Source of the DNA: Nitrospira sp.
Lineage (GTDB): Bacteria; Nitrospirota; Nitrospiria; Nitrospirales; Nitrospiraceae
Assembly: GCA_029194675.1 (NCBI GenBank)
Contig: JARFXP010000001.1
Location: 1,418,501-1,482,500, forward strand
Direction of reading: 5' to 3'
DNA: 64,000 bases
Each line of letters starts with the position of its first letter. Positions within the stretch are counted from its first letter, which is position 1. The notes below the pieces were generated by a model. That model had not been told where the DNA came from and searched no databases. It saw only the letters and a program-made list of their open reading frames with translations. This document shows positions 16,245 to 26,594 of this stretch, one piece after another. The translations under genes and the position numbers were made by a program.

Positions 16245-17147
16245 GTGATCTACGAGTACGCCGTCGAACCAGAACTCTTGAGCAACTGGACTAACTTTCG
16301 ATATTTCTCAGGACAATTTGGCGTTTCGCGAGGCCGACTCATCTCTCGTTATCCCAAACGCTGGGAGAGGATGGTGTATGAGTCCTTGACTGCGTGTCCG
16401 CCTGTAGAGAAAGCAAAGATTGTGGAAAGGCTTTCACGCCTTAAAGACAGGATGATCACTCGCCAAAATACATGGGACAAGCATAAGGAATGGTTGCTAA
16501 ATGCAGAAACAGAACATGGGCTGCGACCTTTTCGGGCAATCTTGGCGCATCACAACCCACGTTCGCAACCATTTGTCCTTGAGGGCAATGATGTTGAAGA
16601 GAATCATCCGCTCTGGAAAGTTGAGGTGTCTCAACCTGTTGCCCGCACACCACAGCAAATCTGTGCGTGCGTCGGTCCACTATTAAGAATATCCAAACAG
16701 ATTCTTTTTGTAGACCCCTATTTTCGTCCCAGCCAACACAATTATCGCATGCTCTTTGCTGAACTTTTTGAGCTGTTTCTACAGGATAGAAGCTTCGGCC
16801 TGGCTTCTGTGGGAATTTTTGTATCAGACAAGATCAGTTGTACCGGACAACACTTCTTTGACGAATGCCAGAAATATATTCCGGCCCTCATTCCAGTCGG
16901 AATGCAAGTCACGATCGGATTGTGGAGTCAACGAGTGGATGGCGAGGAAATCCATAATCGGTATGTTTTAACCGATAGGGGTGGCGTGAAGTTCGGCAAC
17001 AGTCTCCGTGAAGGAGATACTGGCACATCCGATGACGTTAATTTATTGAGTGACGAACAGCATAAACTGCGGCTTGCTCAATATGCGGGTCCAAACCATG
17101 CGTTCGACCAAGTGAGCACCATTACCATCATAGGTACAAAGCGATAA
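16245..17147 (+). CDS. PLD-like protein, putative effector partner of the ATPase
   Basis: This encodes 300 aa from a GTG three bases after the ATPase stop. The C-terminal half resembles phospholipase D-like nucleases: strand ILFVDPYFRPS at about residues 151-161, and the motif HNRYVLTD followed by GGVKFGNSL. The latter is an HxRxxxxD variant of the HxKxxxxD motif, with Arg in place of Lys. The N-terminal half is helical and unrecognised. There is one clear motif copy, so a dimer would be needed for a full active site. PLD-like nuclease or phosphodiesterase activity is inferred; loss of catalysis through the Arg variant is possible. Confidence 0.6.
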   Translation: MIYEYAVEPELLSNWTNFRYFSGQFGVSRGRLISRYPKRWERMVYESLTACPPVEKAKIVERLSRLKDRMITRQNTWDKHKEWLLNAETEHGLRPFRAILAHHNPRSQPFVLEGNDVEENHPLWKVEVSQPVARTPQQICACVGPLLRISKQILFVDPYFRPSQHNYRMLFAELFELFLQDRSFGLASVGIFVSDKISCTGQHFFDECQKYIPALIPVGMQVTIGLWSQRVDGEEIHNRYVLTDRGGVKFGNSLREGDTGTSDDVNLLSDEQHKLRLAQYAGPNHAFDQVSTITIIGTKR

Positions 17148-17349
17148 ACGAGTTCGATTTGAAAGGTAGTTATCCCCTGAGGCGGCAGGCTCACCGTATG
17201 CACCTCAGTGAACAAGTTAATAGCCTTCCCCTGGCCTCGGCCATTTACATAGCGAGCATCCATGAGCCGCTCAGGAAACGAAGCATTTGCCCAGCCGACA
17301 GATTGCGCCTGTGTTTGACACGCCGGACTACCTCGCCTAGAATCGCGTC

Positions 17350-17928
17350 ATGCAAACAATTGTTTTGACGGCTTTTGCAGAAAGTGCCCGGGTCAAACAG
17401 CAGTTTGCGCATGATCACGCCGATCGTATCGTACAGGTCGCGACGCTCATTGCGAAAGCCTTCCAGAACGGTAATAAAGTTCTCCTGTTCGGTAATGGGG
17501 GAAGCTCGACCGACGCGGCACATATCGCAGCAGAGTTCGTTGGCCGATACCAACGCGAGCGGATACCTTTGCCTGCAATCGCCCTCGCGACGGACATTGC
17601 CGCCATTACTTGCATCGCCAATGATTATGGATATGAGGAATTGTTTGCCCGCCAAGTGCGGGCGCACGGCCGACAAGGCGACATCGCCATCGGCATCAGC
17701 ACGAGTGGGAATTCTCTCAACGTACTGAAAGGTGTCGAGGCCGCCCGCGACTGTGGCTTGACCACGATTGCCTGGACCGGCTCCAACGGCGGAAAGCTGG
17801 CCGGGTTGGTCGATTATCCCTTCATCGTCCCCTCTACGGTCACGTCTCGGATTCAAGAAAGTCACATCACGCTCGGCCACGTCTTGTGCGAACTGGTAGA
17901 GGATCATCTCCTTGGGAAAGCGTCCTGA
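17350..17928 (+). CDS. gmhA: Phosphoheptose isomerase GmhA
   Basis: This encodes 192 aa with the SIS-domain signature of GmhA: VLLFGNGGSSTDAAHIAAEF (about 45-64), LATDIAAITCIANDYGYEELF and ISTSGNSLNVL. The enzyme converts sedoheptulose 7-phosphate to D-glycero-D-manno-heptose 7-phosphate, the first step of ADP-heptose synthesis for lipopolysaccharide core. The rfaE2 gene at 22613 encodes a later step of the same pathway. Its last 17 bases overlap the start of the next gene, suggesting an operon. Confidence 0.93.
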   Translation: MQTIVLTAFAESARVKQQFAHDHADRIVQVATLIAKAFQNGNKVLLFGNGGSSTDAAHIAAEFVGRYQRERIPLPAIALATDIAAITCIANDYGYEELFARQVRAHGRQGDIAIGISTSGNSLNVLKGVEAARDCGLTTIAWTGSNGGKLAGLVDYPFIVPSTVTSRIQESHITLGHVLCELVEDHLLGKAS

Positions 17929-18904
17929 TCGAACTCCTCCGCGTCGGCCTGCGCCTCAACTGATTCAGCCGATCGATGTCTCGGCCCTTAAGACCTATCC
18001 ACTGAAGAAACGCCGAAGCCTGGTGCAACTCTCGAACTTCGCCGCCCCCTGGAAGCCCGGCGGATCGTTCACAAGGTTCTATGAAACGCTTCCCGATATT
18101 TTAGCGGTCAAGACCTTGCGGGCCGTCACCCACGCCATCGTGAAGGCTCATCGGAAACGCCGCCCCGTCATTGTCGGAATCGGCGCCCATGTGATCAAGG
18201 TGGGGCTGGCTCCGATTATTACGGACTTGATGGAACGACGCATCATCACGGCAGTCGCCATGAACGGGGCAGGGATTATTCATGATTTCGAATTGGCCTT
18301 CATGGGCCATACCTCCGAAGAAGTTGATGCCGAGATCGACGAGGGTCGGTTCGGCATGGCGGAGGAAACGGGACGGATGCTGAATGAAGCCATCACGCGG
18401 GGCGCGAAAGACGGCCATGGGTTGGGTGAGGCCATTGGCCGCTACATAAACCAAACTGCCGATCAATTCCCGAATCACGCCGTTAGTATTCTGTCGACTG
18501 GTGCCCGACTCGGTATTCCGGTAACCGTGCATGTCGCGGTGGGGACCGACATCATCCATATGCACCCCTCGGCGGATGGCGCCGCCATCGGAGCCACTTC
18601 TCTCCTGGACTTCAGGCGTCTGACCGCCGTCGTCGCCGGGATGGAAGGCGGCGTCTATCTAAACGTCGGCTCGGCTGTGATTCTTCCGGAGGTCTTTCTA
18701 AAAACACTGTCGTTGGGGAGAAACCTAGGCCATCCGATCGCCGACATTACGACCGTGAACATGGACTTTCTTTCCCAATACAGGCCGCAGACCAACGTCA
18801 TACGGCGCCCAACGCAAAAAGGTGGACAAGGCTATTCCTTGACCGGTCACCACGAAATCATGCTGCCGCTGCTCGCGGCGGCTGTGCTGGAGAAACTGGC
18901 ATGA
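17912..18904 (+). CDS. Conserved protein of unknown function, 330 aa
   Basis: The reading frame starts at a TTG inside the end of gmhA and ends four bases into the SprT-like gene, so it is embedded in a tight operon. The N-terminal 35 residues are basic and Pro-rich. The body has glycine-rich loops typical of a Rossmann-like alpha/beta enzyme: PVIVGIGAHVIKVGLAPIIT, VAMNGAGIIHDFELAFMG, VHVAVGTDIIHMHPSADG and GGVYLNVGSAVILPEVFLK. The conserved His-rich GTDIIHMHP could bind metal or a phosphate-containing ligand. I do not recognise a characterised family. Its position next to gmhA suggests a link to sugar-phosphate or heptose metabolism, which is inference. Confidence 0.75.
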   Translation: MGKRPDRTPPRRPAPQLIQPIDVSALKTYPLKKRRSLVQLSNFAAPWKPGGSFTRFYETLPDILAVKTLRAVTHAIVKAHRKRRPVIVGIGAHVIKVGLAPIITDLMERRIITAVAMNGAGIIHDFELAFMGHTSEEVDAEIDEGRFGMAEETGRMLNEAITRGAKDGHGLGEAIGRYINQTADQFPNHAVSILSTGARLGIPVTVHVAVGTDIIHMHPSADGAAIGATSLLDFRRLTAVVAGMEGGVYLNVGSAVILPEVFLKTLSLGRNLGHPIADITTVNMDFLSQYRPQTNVIRRPTQKGGQGYSLTGHHEIMLPLLAAAVLEKLA

Positions 18905-19596
18905 TCCCGACTTCCACGGACCCGGGCCTTTCGATACCCCTCCCTACCGAAGGGTTACAGGCTCGGTGGCAGCACCTGAACGCACGGTACTTTGCCGGCT
19001 CACTCAGGCCGATCGAGATCGTCTGGAGTCAGCGGCTGACCGCGTCGGTTGGGATGTTTGCCTGTCGTCAGGGTCCAAAGACATTCTCCCCGCTCACCAT
19101 GACCAACAGTCTTCGTGAAATTCGCCTTTCTCTCCCGTTGTTTGAACAGCTCGCCGCAGGGACGCCGTACGCGGAACAGGAACTGCTCAACACCTTGGCT
19201 CATGAAATGATCCATCAATGGCAGTTCGATGTGCTGAAGCGTCGGCCTGATCACGGCTTGGAGTTCTTGCGGAAGATGACCCAGATCAATCGAACCGGAG
19301 AAGTGGCCATTACGACGTACCATTCGCTGGAGAAGGAAGTCATTGCCTTGTCGAAATTCGCCTGGCGATGCCAAGATTGCGGGCGTCTCTATCGACGGCA
19401 CCGAAGAACGATCCAACCCAAGCGTCACCACTGCGGTGCCTGTCAAGGCCCGTTGCAAGAGCTCGCGTCGCCGACCCAACTGATCGAGGATCGTCCCAAG
19501 TCCTACCTGACTCCTGCCTTAGATTCATCACCCCGATCAGTCGGACCGATTGAGCCCGGCAGGACGCCGGAGCAATTGAAGCTTAAATTGACATGA
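18901..19596 (+). CDS. SprT-like zinc metalloprotease-fold protein
   Basis: This encodes 231 aa. The SprT domain is shown by an N-terminal helix-strand unit (ARWQHLNARYFAGSLRPIEI), the zinc site HEMIHQWQFD at about residue 101, and a C-terminal zinc ribbon (WRCQDCGRLY ... HHCGACQGPLQ). SprT/Spartan relatives degrade DNA-protein crosslinks in eukaryotes; the bacterial versions are poorly characterised. It follows the 330-aa gene with a four-base ATGA overlap, so it belongs to the gmhA operon. All predicted zinc ligands are present. Confidence 0.85.
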   Translation: MIPTSTDPGLSIPLPTEGLQARWQHLNARYFAGSLRPIEIVWSQRLTASVGMFACRQGPKTFSPLTMTNSLREIRLSLPLFEQLAAGTPYAEQELLNTLAHEMIHQWQFDVLKRRPDHGLEFLRKMTQINRTGEVAITTYHSLEKEVIALSKFAWRCQDCGRLYRRHRRTIQPKRHHCGACQGPLQELASPTQLIEDRPKSYLTPALDSSPRSVGPIEPGRTPEQLKLKLT

Positions 19597-19630
19597 TGGG
19601 GGAAAGCGGGCTCTAAGGAGGGAATGCGAG

Positions 19631-22399
19631 CTATGCGGCCTCCTGGTTTTCGTCCCGACGAGAACGTTCGTGATCCTGATTGACTCGGTCCAAGACTGCG
19701 GCCAGCGCGTCTACCGAAATAGGTTTTGAGAGATAGTCGTCCATTCCCGCAGCAAGACAGCGTTCACGGTCTCCCTGCATGGCATTCGCCGTCATGGCAA
19801 TGATCAACACACGATGGCAAATTCCGGAGGCCTCTTGTTCCCGAATGCGGCTTGTCGCTTCGAAGCCGTCCATGTCCGGCATCTGGCAATCCATGAACAC
19901 CACGTCATAGCGAATACGAGACACCGCCTCGACCACCTCACGCCCGTTGGCCACGACGTCAATTCGATACCCTAACCGCTGGCAGAGACGAACGGCCACT
20001 TTTTGATTAATGATGTTATCCTCGGCCAGGAGAATGCGGAGATCCATCTTAGCCTTGGTTTCTGCAAGGGTGTGCCGTGTGACGAGTGGGAGCGACTTCC
20101 TCGGGGGCGGCATACCTGAAGCACCAGGGCCTGGCGTGATGACCGCGACGAGACCATCGTACAACTGTCGCTCACGAATCGGCTTGGTCAGATAGGCTGC
20201 TAATCCCGCTTCTTTGGCTGTCTTCGCATCTCCCCGTCGACCGAACGACGTAAGCAACACGAGTTTGATATCGCCTCCTTCAGCTCGTGCCCTTATCGCA
20301 CGGGCCAATTCGATCCCGTCTGTCGGACTCATATCCACATCCAACAGCCCAAGATCGAACCGCGGTTGCCCCTGCTGCCCTCTCAGGACATCCAACGCCT
20401 CGGAGCCGCTGTCGGCCACCGTCGGTTGCATCCCCCATCCCTTCGTCATCAGCTCCAACATCCTTCGATTGACGGCCTTATCATCCACGATCAAGATGCG
20501 GAGACCTGCCAACAGGGCGGCGGAGGTATCGGCACCGCAAGCATCATCAGCTTGCTTATGCAGATTCATGGTAAACCAGAAACAGCTTCCCTCTTCAACC
20601 CGGCTCATCATCCCAATCGTTCCTCCCATCATGTCGACAAGACGTTTGCAAATCGCAAGACCGAGGCCGGTCCCACCATATTTTCTCGTCGTGGATCCAT
20701 CGGCCTGACTGAACGACTGAAACAACCGTTCACGGGATGCCTCGGAGATGCCGATCCCTGTGTCCGTAACCGCGACCCGAATCGTCGCTTCCTCCTTCGA
20801 TTGAGCCTCAACCGTCACCTCCACCACCACATCTCCGCTATCGGTAAATTTGATGGCGTTCGCCGTCAAGTTCATCACAATCTGCCGGAGGCGACTCGGA
20901 TCACCACGGAGATTTCGTGGCACATCGGCGTGAAAGAGACAGGCCAAATTGAGCCCCTTGGATGACGCGCGTTCCGCCACGAGGTCCAAGGACTCCTCGA
21001 TGGCAAGCCGAAGATCGAACTCAATCACCTCCAAATCCAGTTTTCCCGCTTCAATCTTGGAAAAATCTAGAATGTCGTTGATGAGCGTTAACAGGTGATT
21101 GCCGCAGGTCCGAACTGTTTCAGCGTATTCACGCTGTTCATCCGTCAGTGTGGTCTCCAGCAAAAGACCGGTCATCCCGATCACACCATTCATCGGTGTC
21201 CGGATTTCGTGACTCATGGTCGAGAGGAACGACGACTTGGCCTCGGTGGCGGCTTTGGCTTCCTTTAATGCGGCATCCAGCTGCTGATTGATATGTTCCA
21301 ATTGCTGGGCATAATCTTTCAGCGCCTGCTCCGCTTCTTTCCGGCTCGTAATGTCTCGGATAAATGCGCTGAAGATGACGGACCCCTCGACGACTAACGA
21401 CGTCATGGCGACTTCAATGCGGAATTCACTGCCGTCGCGCTTGAGGCCGATCATTTCGACCAGCCTGTTCGAAAGCGGCGCGTCCCGGCGTTCAAGGAGT
21501 CGCTGAACATACTCGCGATAGTTGAGCCGATGGGGCGGCGGAAAGATGGTGTCGGCTGCATCGCGCCCGATCACCTCATGCGCAGACCAGCCAAACACCT
21601 GTTCCGCCTGAGCATTCCACTCGGTAATTCGACCTGTATGATCCATCGTCATCACAGCGTCGAGGGCTGTGTCAATGATCATGCTGATGCGTGCTTCGTT
21701 CTCATGTAACGCCGCTTCCACTTCAGTTCGTTCGACGAACAGCCCGATCTGTCTTCCGACTGTGCCCAAGGCTCTCAGTAAATCCTCATCCTCGGCCTGA
21801 GGTTCGCCGCTGAAGAGCTCCATGACACCGTAGACGCTCGCCCTCAACCAAATCGGAAAGGCGCAGGCTGCGTGCAGCATTCCCGTCGCTTCGACAGGCC
21901 CACGTGTACACATGGGGGTTCTTGCCGCATCCTCCACCCACAGCGGCTCGCCGCGAGCCCAACAATGCCCCGCCAGATCGGACCCGACAGTGTGGGAATC
22001 CTGCCGACTGCTTCTCAGCAACTCGTGCGCCGCCGTTGTACCGACCGACCAGCCCTGCGTACAGATGATGGTCCGGCGGTCGTCCTGGACCCTCCAGAAC
22101 AAACCGACATGCCAATCGAGATTCACGACAACCGCCTGGAGGAGGTCTGGGACCGCTTGCTCGACCGTGGAGGCACCTGCGAGCACTTTGGCCACAGCAT
22201 GCTGGAGCGCTTGCCGACGATCCAAAAGACTCCGAAGCCTCTGCTCATTTTCCTGGAATCGGACTCTCTCGGCCTCGGCGAGGATCCTTTCGGTTCGTGC
22301 TCGTCGGGATGCCTGTACAAGGAAGAAAACCAAGGGAGCGACCAGCAGAACATTGGCCGCTGCAATGAACCAGAATATGCCCATCCCATCCCCAATCAT
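19631..22399 (-). CDS. Membrane-anchored hybrid sensor histidine kinase (GAF-PAS-HisKA-HATPase-REC-REC)
   Basis: The ATG near 22399 places a single membrane anchor (GIFWFIAAANVLLVAPLVFF) at the N-terminus; the frame is open 41 codons further upstream from a GTG. Order after the anchor: short coiled coil, GAF domain (about 75-240), PAS domain (EARISMIIDTALDAVMTMDH onward), HisKA with the H-box FLSTMSHEIRTPMNGVIGM, HATPase with DTGIGIS and GGTGLGLAI, then two receiver domains. The receivers start RILIVDDKAVNRR and RILLAEDNIINQK, with phosphoacceptor Asp in LLDVDMS and FMDCQMPDMDG. It is a phosphorelay kinase. No output regulator is adjacent, and the GAF ligand is unknown. Confidence 0.93.
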   Translation of the reverse strand: MIGDGMGIFWFIAAANVLLVAPLVFFLVQASRRARTERILAEAERVRFQENEQRLRSLLDRRQALQHAVAKVLAGASTVEQAVPDLLQAVVVNLDWHVGLFWRVQDDRRTIICTQGWSVGTTAAHELLRSSRQDSHTVGSDLAGHCWARGEPLWVEDAARTPMCTRGPVEATGMLHAACAFPIWLRASVYGVMELFSGEPQAEDEDLLRALGTVGRQIGLFVERTEVEAALHENEARISMIIDTALDAVMTMDHTGRITEWNAQAEQVFGWSAHEVIGRDAADTIFPPPHRLNYREYVQRLLERRDAPLSNRLVEMIGLKRDGSEFRIEVAMTSLVVEGSVIFSAFIRDITSRKEAEQALKDYAQQLEHINQQLDAALKEAKAATEAKSSFLSTMSHEIRTPMNGVIGMTGLLLETTLTDEQREYAETVRTCGNHLLTLINDILDFSKIEAGKLDLEVIEFDLRLAIEESLDLVAERASSKGLNLACLFHADVPRNLRGDPSRLRQIVMNLTANAIKFTDSGDVVVEVTVEAQSKEEATIRVAVTDTGIGISEASRERLFQSFSQADGSTTRKYGGTGLGLAICKRLVDMMGGTIGMMSRVEEGSCFWFTMNLHKQADDACGADTSAALLAGLRILIVDDKAVNRRMLELMTKGWGMQPTVADSGSEALDVLRGQQGQPRFDLGLLDVDMSPTDGIELARAIRARAEGGDIKLVLLTSFGRRGDAKTAKEAGLAAYLTKPIRERQLYDGLVAVITPGPGASGMPPPRKSLPLVTRHTLAETKAKMDLRILLAEDNIINQKVAVRLCQRLGYRIDVVANGREVVEAVSRIRYDVVFMDCQMPDMDGFEATSRIREQEASGICHRVLIIAMTANAMQGDRERCLAAGMDDYLSKPISVDALAAVLDRVNQDHERSRRDENQEAA

Positions 22400-22612
22400 C
22401 GTCCACGTCCTCGAGCATACGATAGGCCAGATCCCTTCTCGGGCCTTCGAGTCCGTTATGTGCTCTATCGGTCCATGAGCTGATGACTTGAGAGCAACAA
22501 CAGGTAACACTGTTTGTTTCACGGAATAGCGTCAGGAAGAGATGACGGGCACCGTCCAGTTCGGCGCTCTTTCCATGTAGCCGACAGCACGGCATGCACG
22601 GTATGATGAGCC

Positions 22613-23095
22613 ATGGCGACAAAGGTGTTGCCCCGCGAGCAACTAGTTTCCTCACTTGCCGATGAACGGGCAAAGGGGAAGCGAATCGTGTTCACAAACG
22701 GCTGTTTCGACCTGATGCATATCGGACATACCCGCTATCTGCAGGCAGCCAGGGCCCTCGGCGACATTCTGGTTGTTGGTGTCAATAGTGACGCCTCGGT
22801 CCGTACGCTGGACAAGGCGCCCGACCGACCGATTGTGCCTCAGGCACAACGGGCGGAGGTGCTGGGAGCCTTAGGCTGTGTGGACTTTGTGGTCATTTTC
22901 GACGAATCGGACCCTCTTCAGCTCATCAGCGCCGTGCAACCGGACGTCCTGGTCAAGGGTGGGGATTGGGTGATCGACCGGATCGTCGGCCGCGACATTG
23001 TCGAAGCTCGTGGAGGTGTCGTCAAGACGATCCCGCTGGTTCCCGGCATGTCGACCACTGGACTGCTTCAACGTATCCGATCAACCGCGAAGTAA
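22613..23095 (+). CDS. rfaE2: D-glycero-beta-D-manno-heptose 1-phosphate adenylyltransferase (RfaE2/HldE C-domain)
   Basis: This encodes 160 aa, matching the stand-alone adenylyltransferase half of HldE. Nucleotidyltransferase motifs are the start IVFTNGCFDLMHIGHTRYLQ (HxGH), then VGVNSDASVR, and the C-terminal GMSTTGLLQRI (the ISTT-like motif). It makes ADP-heptose from heptose 1-phosphate for lipopolysaccharide core. The kinase half (HldE1) and GmhB are not in this window. Mfd begins four bases after its stop. Confidence 0.93.
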   Translation: MATKVLPREQLVSSLADERAKGKRIVFTNGCFDLMHIGHTRYLQAARALGDILVVGVNSDASVRTLDKAPDRPIVPQAQRAEVLGALGCVDFVVIFDESDPLQLISAVQPDVLVKGGDWVIDRIVGRDIVEARGGVVKTIPLVPGMSTTGLLQRIRSTAK

Positions 23096-23098
23096 TGC

Positions 23099-26000
23099 GT
23101 GTCTGAAACCAATCCCCAAACTCCATCCTGGCTTGCTCCGTTTCGTTCGGCACTTAAGCAAGAACAAGCTCGTATCTGCCTGCTTGGGTCCCATGGCTCG
23201 ACTGCTGCCTGCGCCCTGACCCTGCTGAGCGACACAGGCCATTGCACTCCAGACCGCGCTCATCCATGGGTTGTTGTGACTTCGAACGACGAGTCCGCCG
23301 AAAGAATGTTCAATGACTTGTGCTTCTTCCACGAACTCATGGGTCATCCGGTCGAGGACCTCGCCTGGTTCCCGGAATGGGAAACGCTTCCCTATGAAGC
23401 GACGGCGCCGCATGTCGGGTTAATTGCACACCGGATGACCACGCTCCATCGCCTGTTGGTCAACCCGCCCACCATTCTCGTCACCTCCGTCGCCGCTGCC
23501 ATGCATCTTGTGATCCCACGCTCGACATTCGCGCAGGCGATCATTCAATTCAAGACGACGGAGGCCTTCGAACGGGACTCGCTCATCACCAACCTCCTTC
23601 GCCTGGGATACCGACGAGTGTCCGTCGTGGAAATTCCCGGTGAATTCAGCATCCGCGGCGGCATCGTGGATATCTTCTCGACTGCTTATGCCAACCCGGT
23701 TCGTGTGGAATTCCTGGGTGATCAAGTTGAATCGATTCGGTTGTTTGACCCGGCGACCCAAACGTCGATTAAGAAATTGAACGACGGCTTGGTCTTGCCT
23801 GCACGAGAGTTCGTTCGGCCTCCACACACCCCGGATGCGATCGTGCCGATACAAGCGGATGCTGAATGGCGAAGCCCTGACCTCTACGATTCAATGGACA
23901 CGCTCTTCGACTATCTTACAGCAATCCCTTTCCTCGCCCTCGATCAACCGGATGCACTAAAAAAAGCCTGCGAGGCGGCCTGGGAGAGGATCGACGACGG
24001 ATATCTCCGTCATGTGGACCGTGATGCCACGCAGCCGTATCCCTCCCCCGAGCGACTCTTTCTGACCTGGCAAGGCCTCCAACAGCGGATCGCGACGTGG
24101 CCCATGGTGGCTCTTGAGCCGCTGGCGGCGCCGGACTCAACGTGGAAGGAGACTTTTTCGTTTTCTACCCAAGCACCGGGGAGTATCGGACTCGGTATCA
24201 GGGGTACCGCCTTCAGCCAAACACTGACCCTGTTAGATGGACTCCGGAACGACCATCGGGTCGTCTTGGTGGCGCGAAGCCGCGGGCAGGTCGACCGCTT
24301 GCTCGCGCTGTTCCGAGAGCACGATTTGCCCGCCGACCCATGGAATCCGACAGCCTGGTCCGGCCACAGGACCGGCAAGCTGCCGTTCTATGTCCTGCAC
24401 GGCGACCTTTCGGCTGGATTTCTCTCCGCAGAGCTTCGAGTCGCGCTCCTGACGGAAGAAGAGCTATTCGCGAAGGGAGCGCGCCACAAACCACAGCCGA
24501 AAAGCAGAACGGCGACCTTCCTCTCCTCCTTGGAGGACCTGAGCGTTGGCGCCTACGTCGTGCATGTGCAACACGGCATCGCCAAATATCGAGGGCTCAA
24601 GCGCCTCTCGGTTCAAGATTTCGAGAGCGACTTCCTGATTCTCGAGTTCTCCGGCGGAGATACTCTTTATGTTCCTCTCGATCGGTTGAACCAGGTCCAG
24701 CGATACAGCGGAGCCGAAAGCCATGTCCCTCGGCTCGATCGCCTGGGCGGCACCAGTTGGGCCAGGACCACCGCGCGCGTGAAGAAGGACATCGAAGAGA
24801 TGGCCCAAGAATTGATCGACCTCTACGCAAACCGTGAGCTGGTGAAACGAAATGCGTACGGCGCGACCACGACTCTCTATCACGAATTCGAAGCGGCCTT
24901 CGAATACGAGGAAACACCGGATCAGCTCAAAGCCATCGAAGATATCGGTAAGGACATGGAATCCACCAAGCCCATGGACCGACTCGTCTGCGGCGACGTG
25001 GGATACGGGAAGACGGAGGTCGCCATGCGCGCCGCTTTCAAAGCCGTCGAGCATGATCGACAAGTTGCGGTACTGGTACCGACCACCCTGCTGGCCCACC
25101 AGCATTATGAGAACTTCGCCGAACGATTCGCCCCGTTTCCCATGCGGGTGGCGCTGCTCTCACGATTTCAATCGACCAAAGAAACGAGAACCATCCTCAA
25201 AGATGTCGCGACAGGAATTGTCGATATCGTAATCGGCACTCACCGGCTCTTGCAGCAGGATGTGATGTTCCGCCATCTCGGCCTCGTCATCATCGACGAG
25301 GAGCAATGGTTCGGCGTCAAACATAAGGAGCGGCTCAAGCAACTTCGCACGCAGGTCGATGTGGTGACGCTTACCGCCACCCCCATTCCACGTACCCTTC
25401 AGATGGCCATGTCGAGCGTCCGCGATCTCTCCATCATCGATACCCCGCCGGCTGGACGCTTGGCGATCAAGACGGAGGTCATCCGGTTCAGTGACAAGGC
25501 CGTACGAGACGCCATCCTGCGTGAACTCGGGCGTGGGGGACAAGTCTATTTTGTTCACAATCGTGTCGAAACCATGGAGCGGATCGGAGCATGGCTGCAC
25601 CAGTTGGTTCCCGAAGCGCGTATGGTCATGGCGCACGGCCAGATGGATGCCAGACCGCTGGAAGCCGTGATGCTGAAATTCGTGAAACGCGAGGCGGACG
25701 TCTTAATCGCCTCAGCCATCATTCAGTCCGGACTCGACGTTCCCAACGCCAACACCATCATCGTCAATCGAGCGGATCTCTTCGGCCTCGCGCAACTCTA
25801 CCAGTTGCGTGGACGGGTCGGACGCGGCGGAGAGCAGGCCTACGCCTACTTCCTCATCCCCGATGAAGGCACGCTCACCGGCGATGCTCAGAAACGATTG
25901 ATCGCGATTCAGCAATTCACGGAGCTCGGATCGGGCTTCCGTATCGCTGCGGCAGACCTTGAGATTCGAGGAGCAGGAAATCTTTTGGGCAAACAACAGT

Positions 26001-26569
26001 CGGGCCATATCGCCGCGATCGGCTTGGATCTCTACATGCAAATGGTGGAGCAGGCTATCCAGCGGTTGAAGGGACATGTGATGGAGGATGATCCGGACCC
26101 GACCTTGCAACTCCCCGTTTCGGCGTTTATTCCTGAGCAGTATGTGGCCGATCCCCACCACCGTCTGTCCCTCTATAAACGACTGACGGCTTGTGGCCAA
26201 ATCGGCGAGCTGGCCCTGTTGCATGGGGAGATTCAGGACCGTTACGGTCATCCTCCGGAGCCTGTCGAACGACTGCTTGAAGTGATGCAACTCCGGACTC
26301 ACGCCAAACGACTGCGTCTGGCCTCGATCGAGGTACACGGTCAGACGGCCAAGGTGGTGTTCCACCAGAAGTCGATCATCCCTGAGACCTCCATCCACCG
26401 ATTGATGGACCAGCTCAAGAAGCGGCTACGGTTCCTGAGCCCGGTCTCATTCGAGGTCCAAATGCGTGATAGCGATTGGTCGGCGCTTTTTTCAGAACTC
26501 AACGCAATCTTGCAAAGCCTCGATCTCTGTGATACCAAGACCATCCAGGAGGGAACGACTACCTCTTAA
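23099..26569 (+). CDS. mfd: Transcription-repair coupling factor Mfd
   Basis: This encodes 1156 aa, full family length, from a GTG start. Domain order is standard. A UvrB-homology module ([16 protein letters not shown], then [20 protein letters not shown]) comes first, then the CarD-like RNA polymerase-interacting domain ([20 protein letters not shown], about 479-498). Next is the RecG-like translocase with Walker [15 protein letters not shown] (about 638), the IIDEEQWFG box and LRGRGRVGR-type motif VI (QLRGRVGR), and finally the C-terminal TRCF domain. Mfd removes stalled RNA polymerase and recruits UvrA to transcribed-strand lesions. It is probably in one operon with rfaE2. Confidence 0.97.
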   Translation: MSETNPQTPSWLAPFRSALKQEQARICLLGSHGSTAACALTLLSDTGHCTPDRAHPWVVVTSNDESAERMFNDLCFFHELMGHPVEDLAWFPEWETLPYEATAPHVGLIAHRMTTLHRLLVNPPTILVTSVAAAMHLVIPRSTFAQAIIQFKTTEAFERDSLITNLLRLGYRRVSVVEIPGEFSIRGGIVDIFSTAYANPVRVEFLGDQVESIRLFDPATQTSIKKLNDGLVLPAREFVRPPHTPDAIVPIQADAEWRSPDLYDSMDTLFDYLTAIPFLALDQPDALKKACEAAWERIDDGYLRHVDRDATQPYPSPERLFLTWQGLQQRIATWPMVALEPLAAPDSTWKETFSFSTQAPGSIGLGIRGTAFSQTLTLLDGLRNDHRVVLVARSRGQVDRLLALFREHDLPADPWNPTAWSGHRTGKLPFYVLHGDLSAGFLSAELRVALLTEEELFAKGARHKPQPKSRTATFLSSLEDLSVGAYVVHVQHGIAKYRGLKRLSVQDFESDFLILEFSGGDTLYVPLDRLNQVQRYSGAESHVPRLDRLGGTSWARTTARVKKDIEEMAQELIDLYANRELVKRNAYGATTTLYHEFEAAFEYEETPDQLKAIEDIGKDMESTKPMDRLVCGDVGYGKTEVAMRAAFKAVEHDRQVAVLVPTTLLAHQHYENFAERFAPFPMRVALLSRFQSTKETRTILKDVATGIVDIVIGTHRLLQQDVMFRHLGLVIIDEEQWFGVKHKERLKQLRTQVDVVTLTATPIPRTLQMAMSSVRDLSIIDTPPAGRLAIKTEVIRFSDKAVRDAILRELGRGGQVYFVHNRVETMERIGAWLHQLVPEARMVMAHGQMDARPLEAVMLKFVKREADVLIASAIIQSGLDVPNANTIIVNRADLFGLAQLYQLRGRVGRGGEQAYAYFLIPDEGTLTGDAQKRLIAIQQFTELGSGFRIAAADLEIRGAGNLLGKQQSGHIAAIGLDLYMQMVEQAIQRLKGHVMEDDPDPTLQLPVSAFIPEQYVADPHHRLSLYKRLTACGQIGELALLHGEIQDRYGHPPEPVERLLEVMQLRTHAKRLRLASIEVHGQTAKVVFHQKSIIPETSIHRLMDQLKKRLRFLSPVSFEVQMRDSDWSALFSELNAILQSLDLCDTKTIQEGTTTS

Positions 26570-26594
26570 TCGCGATCCACCTGTGCCACGGCTT

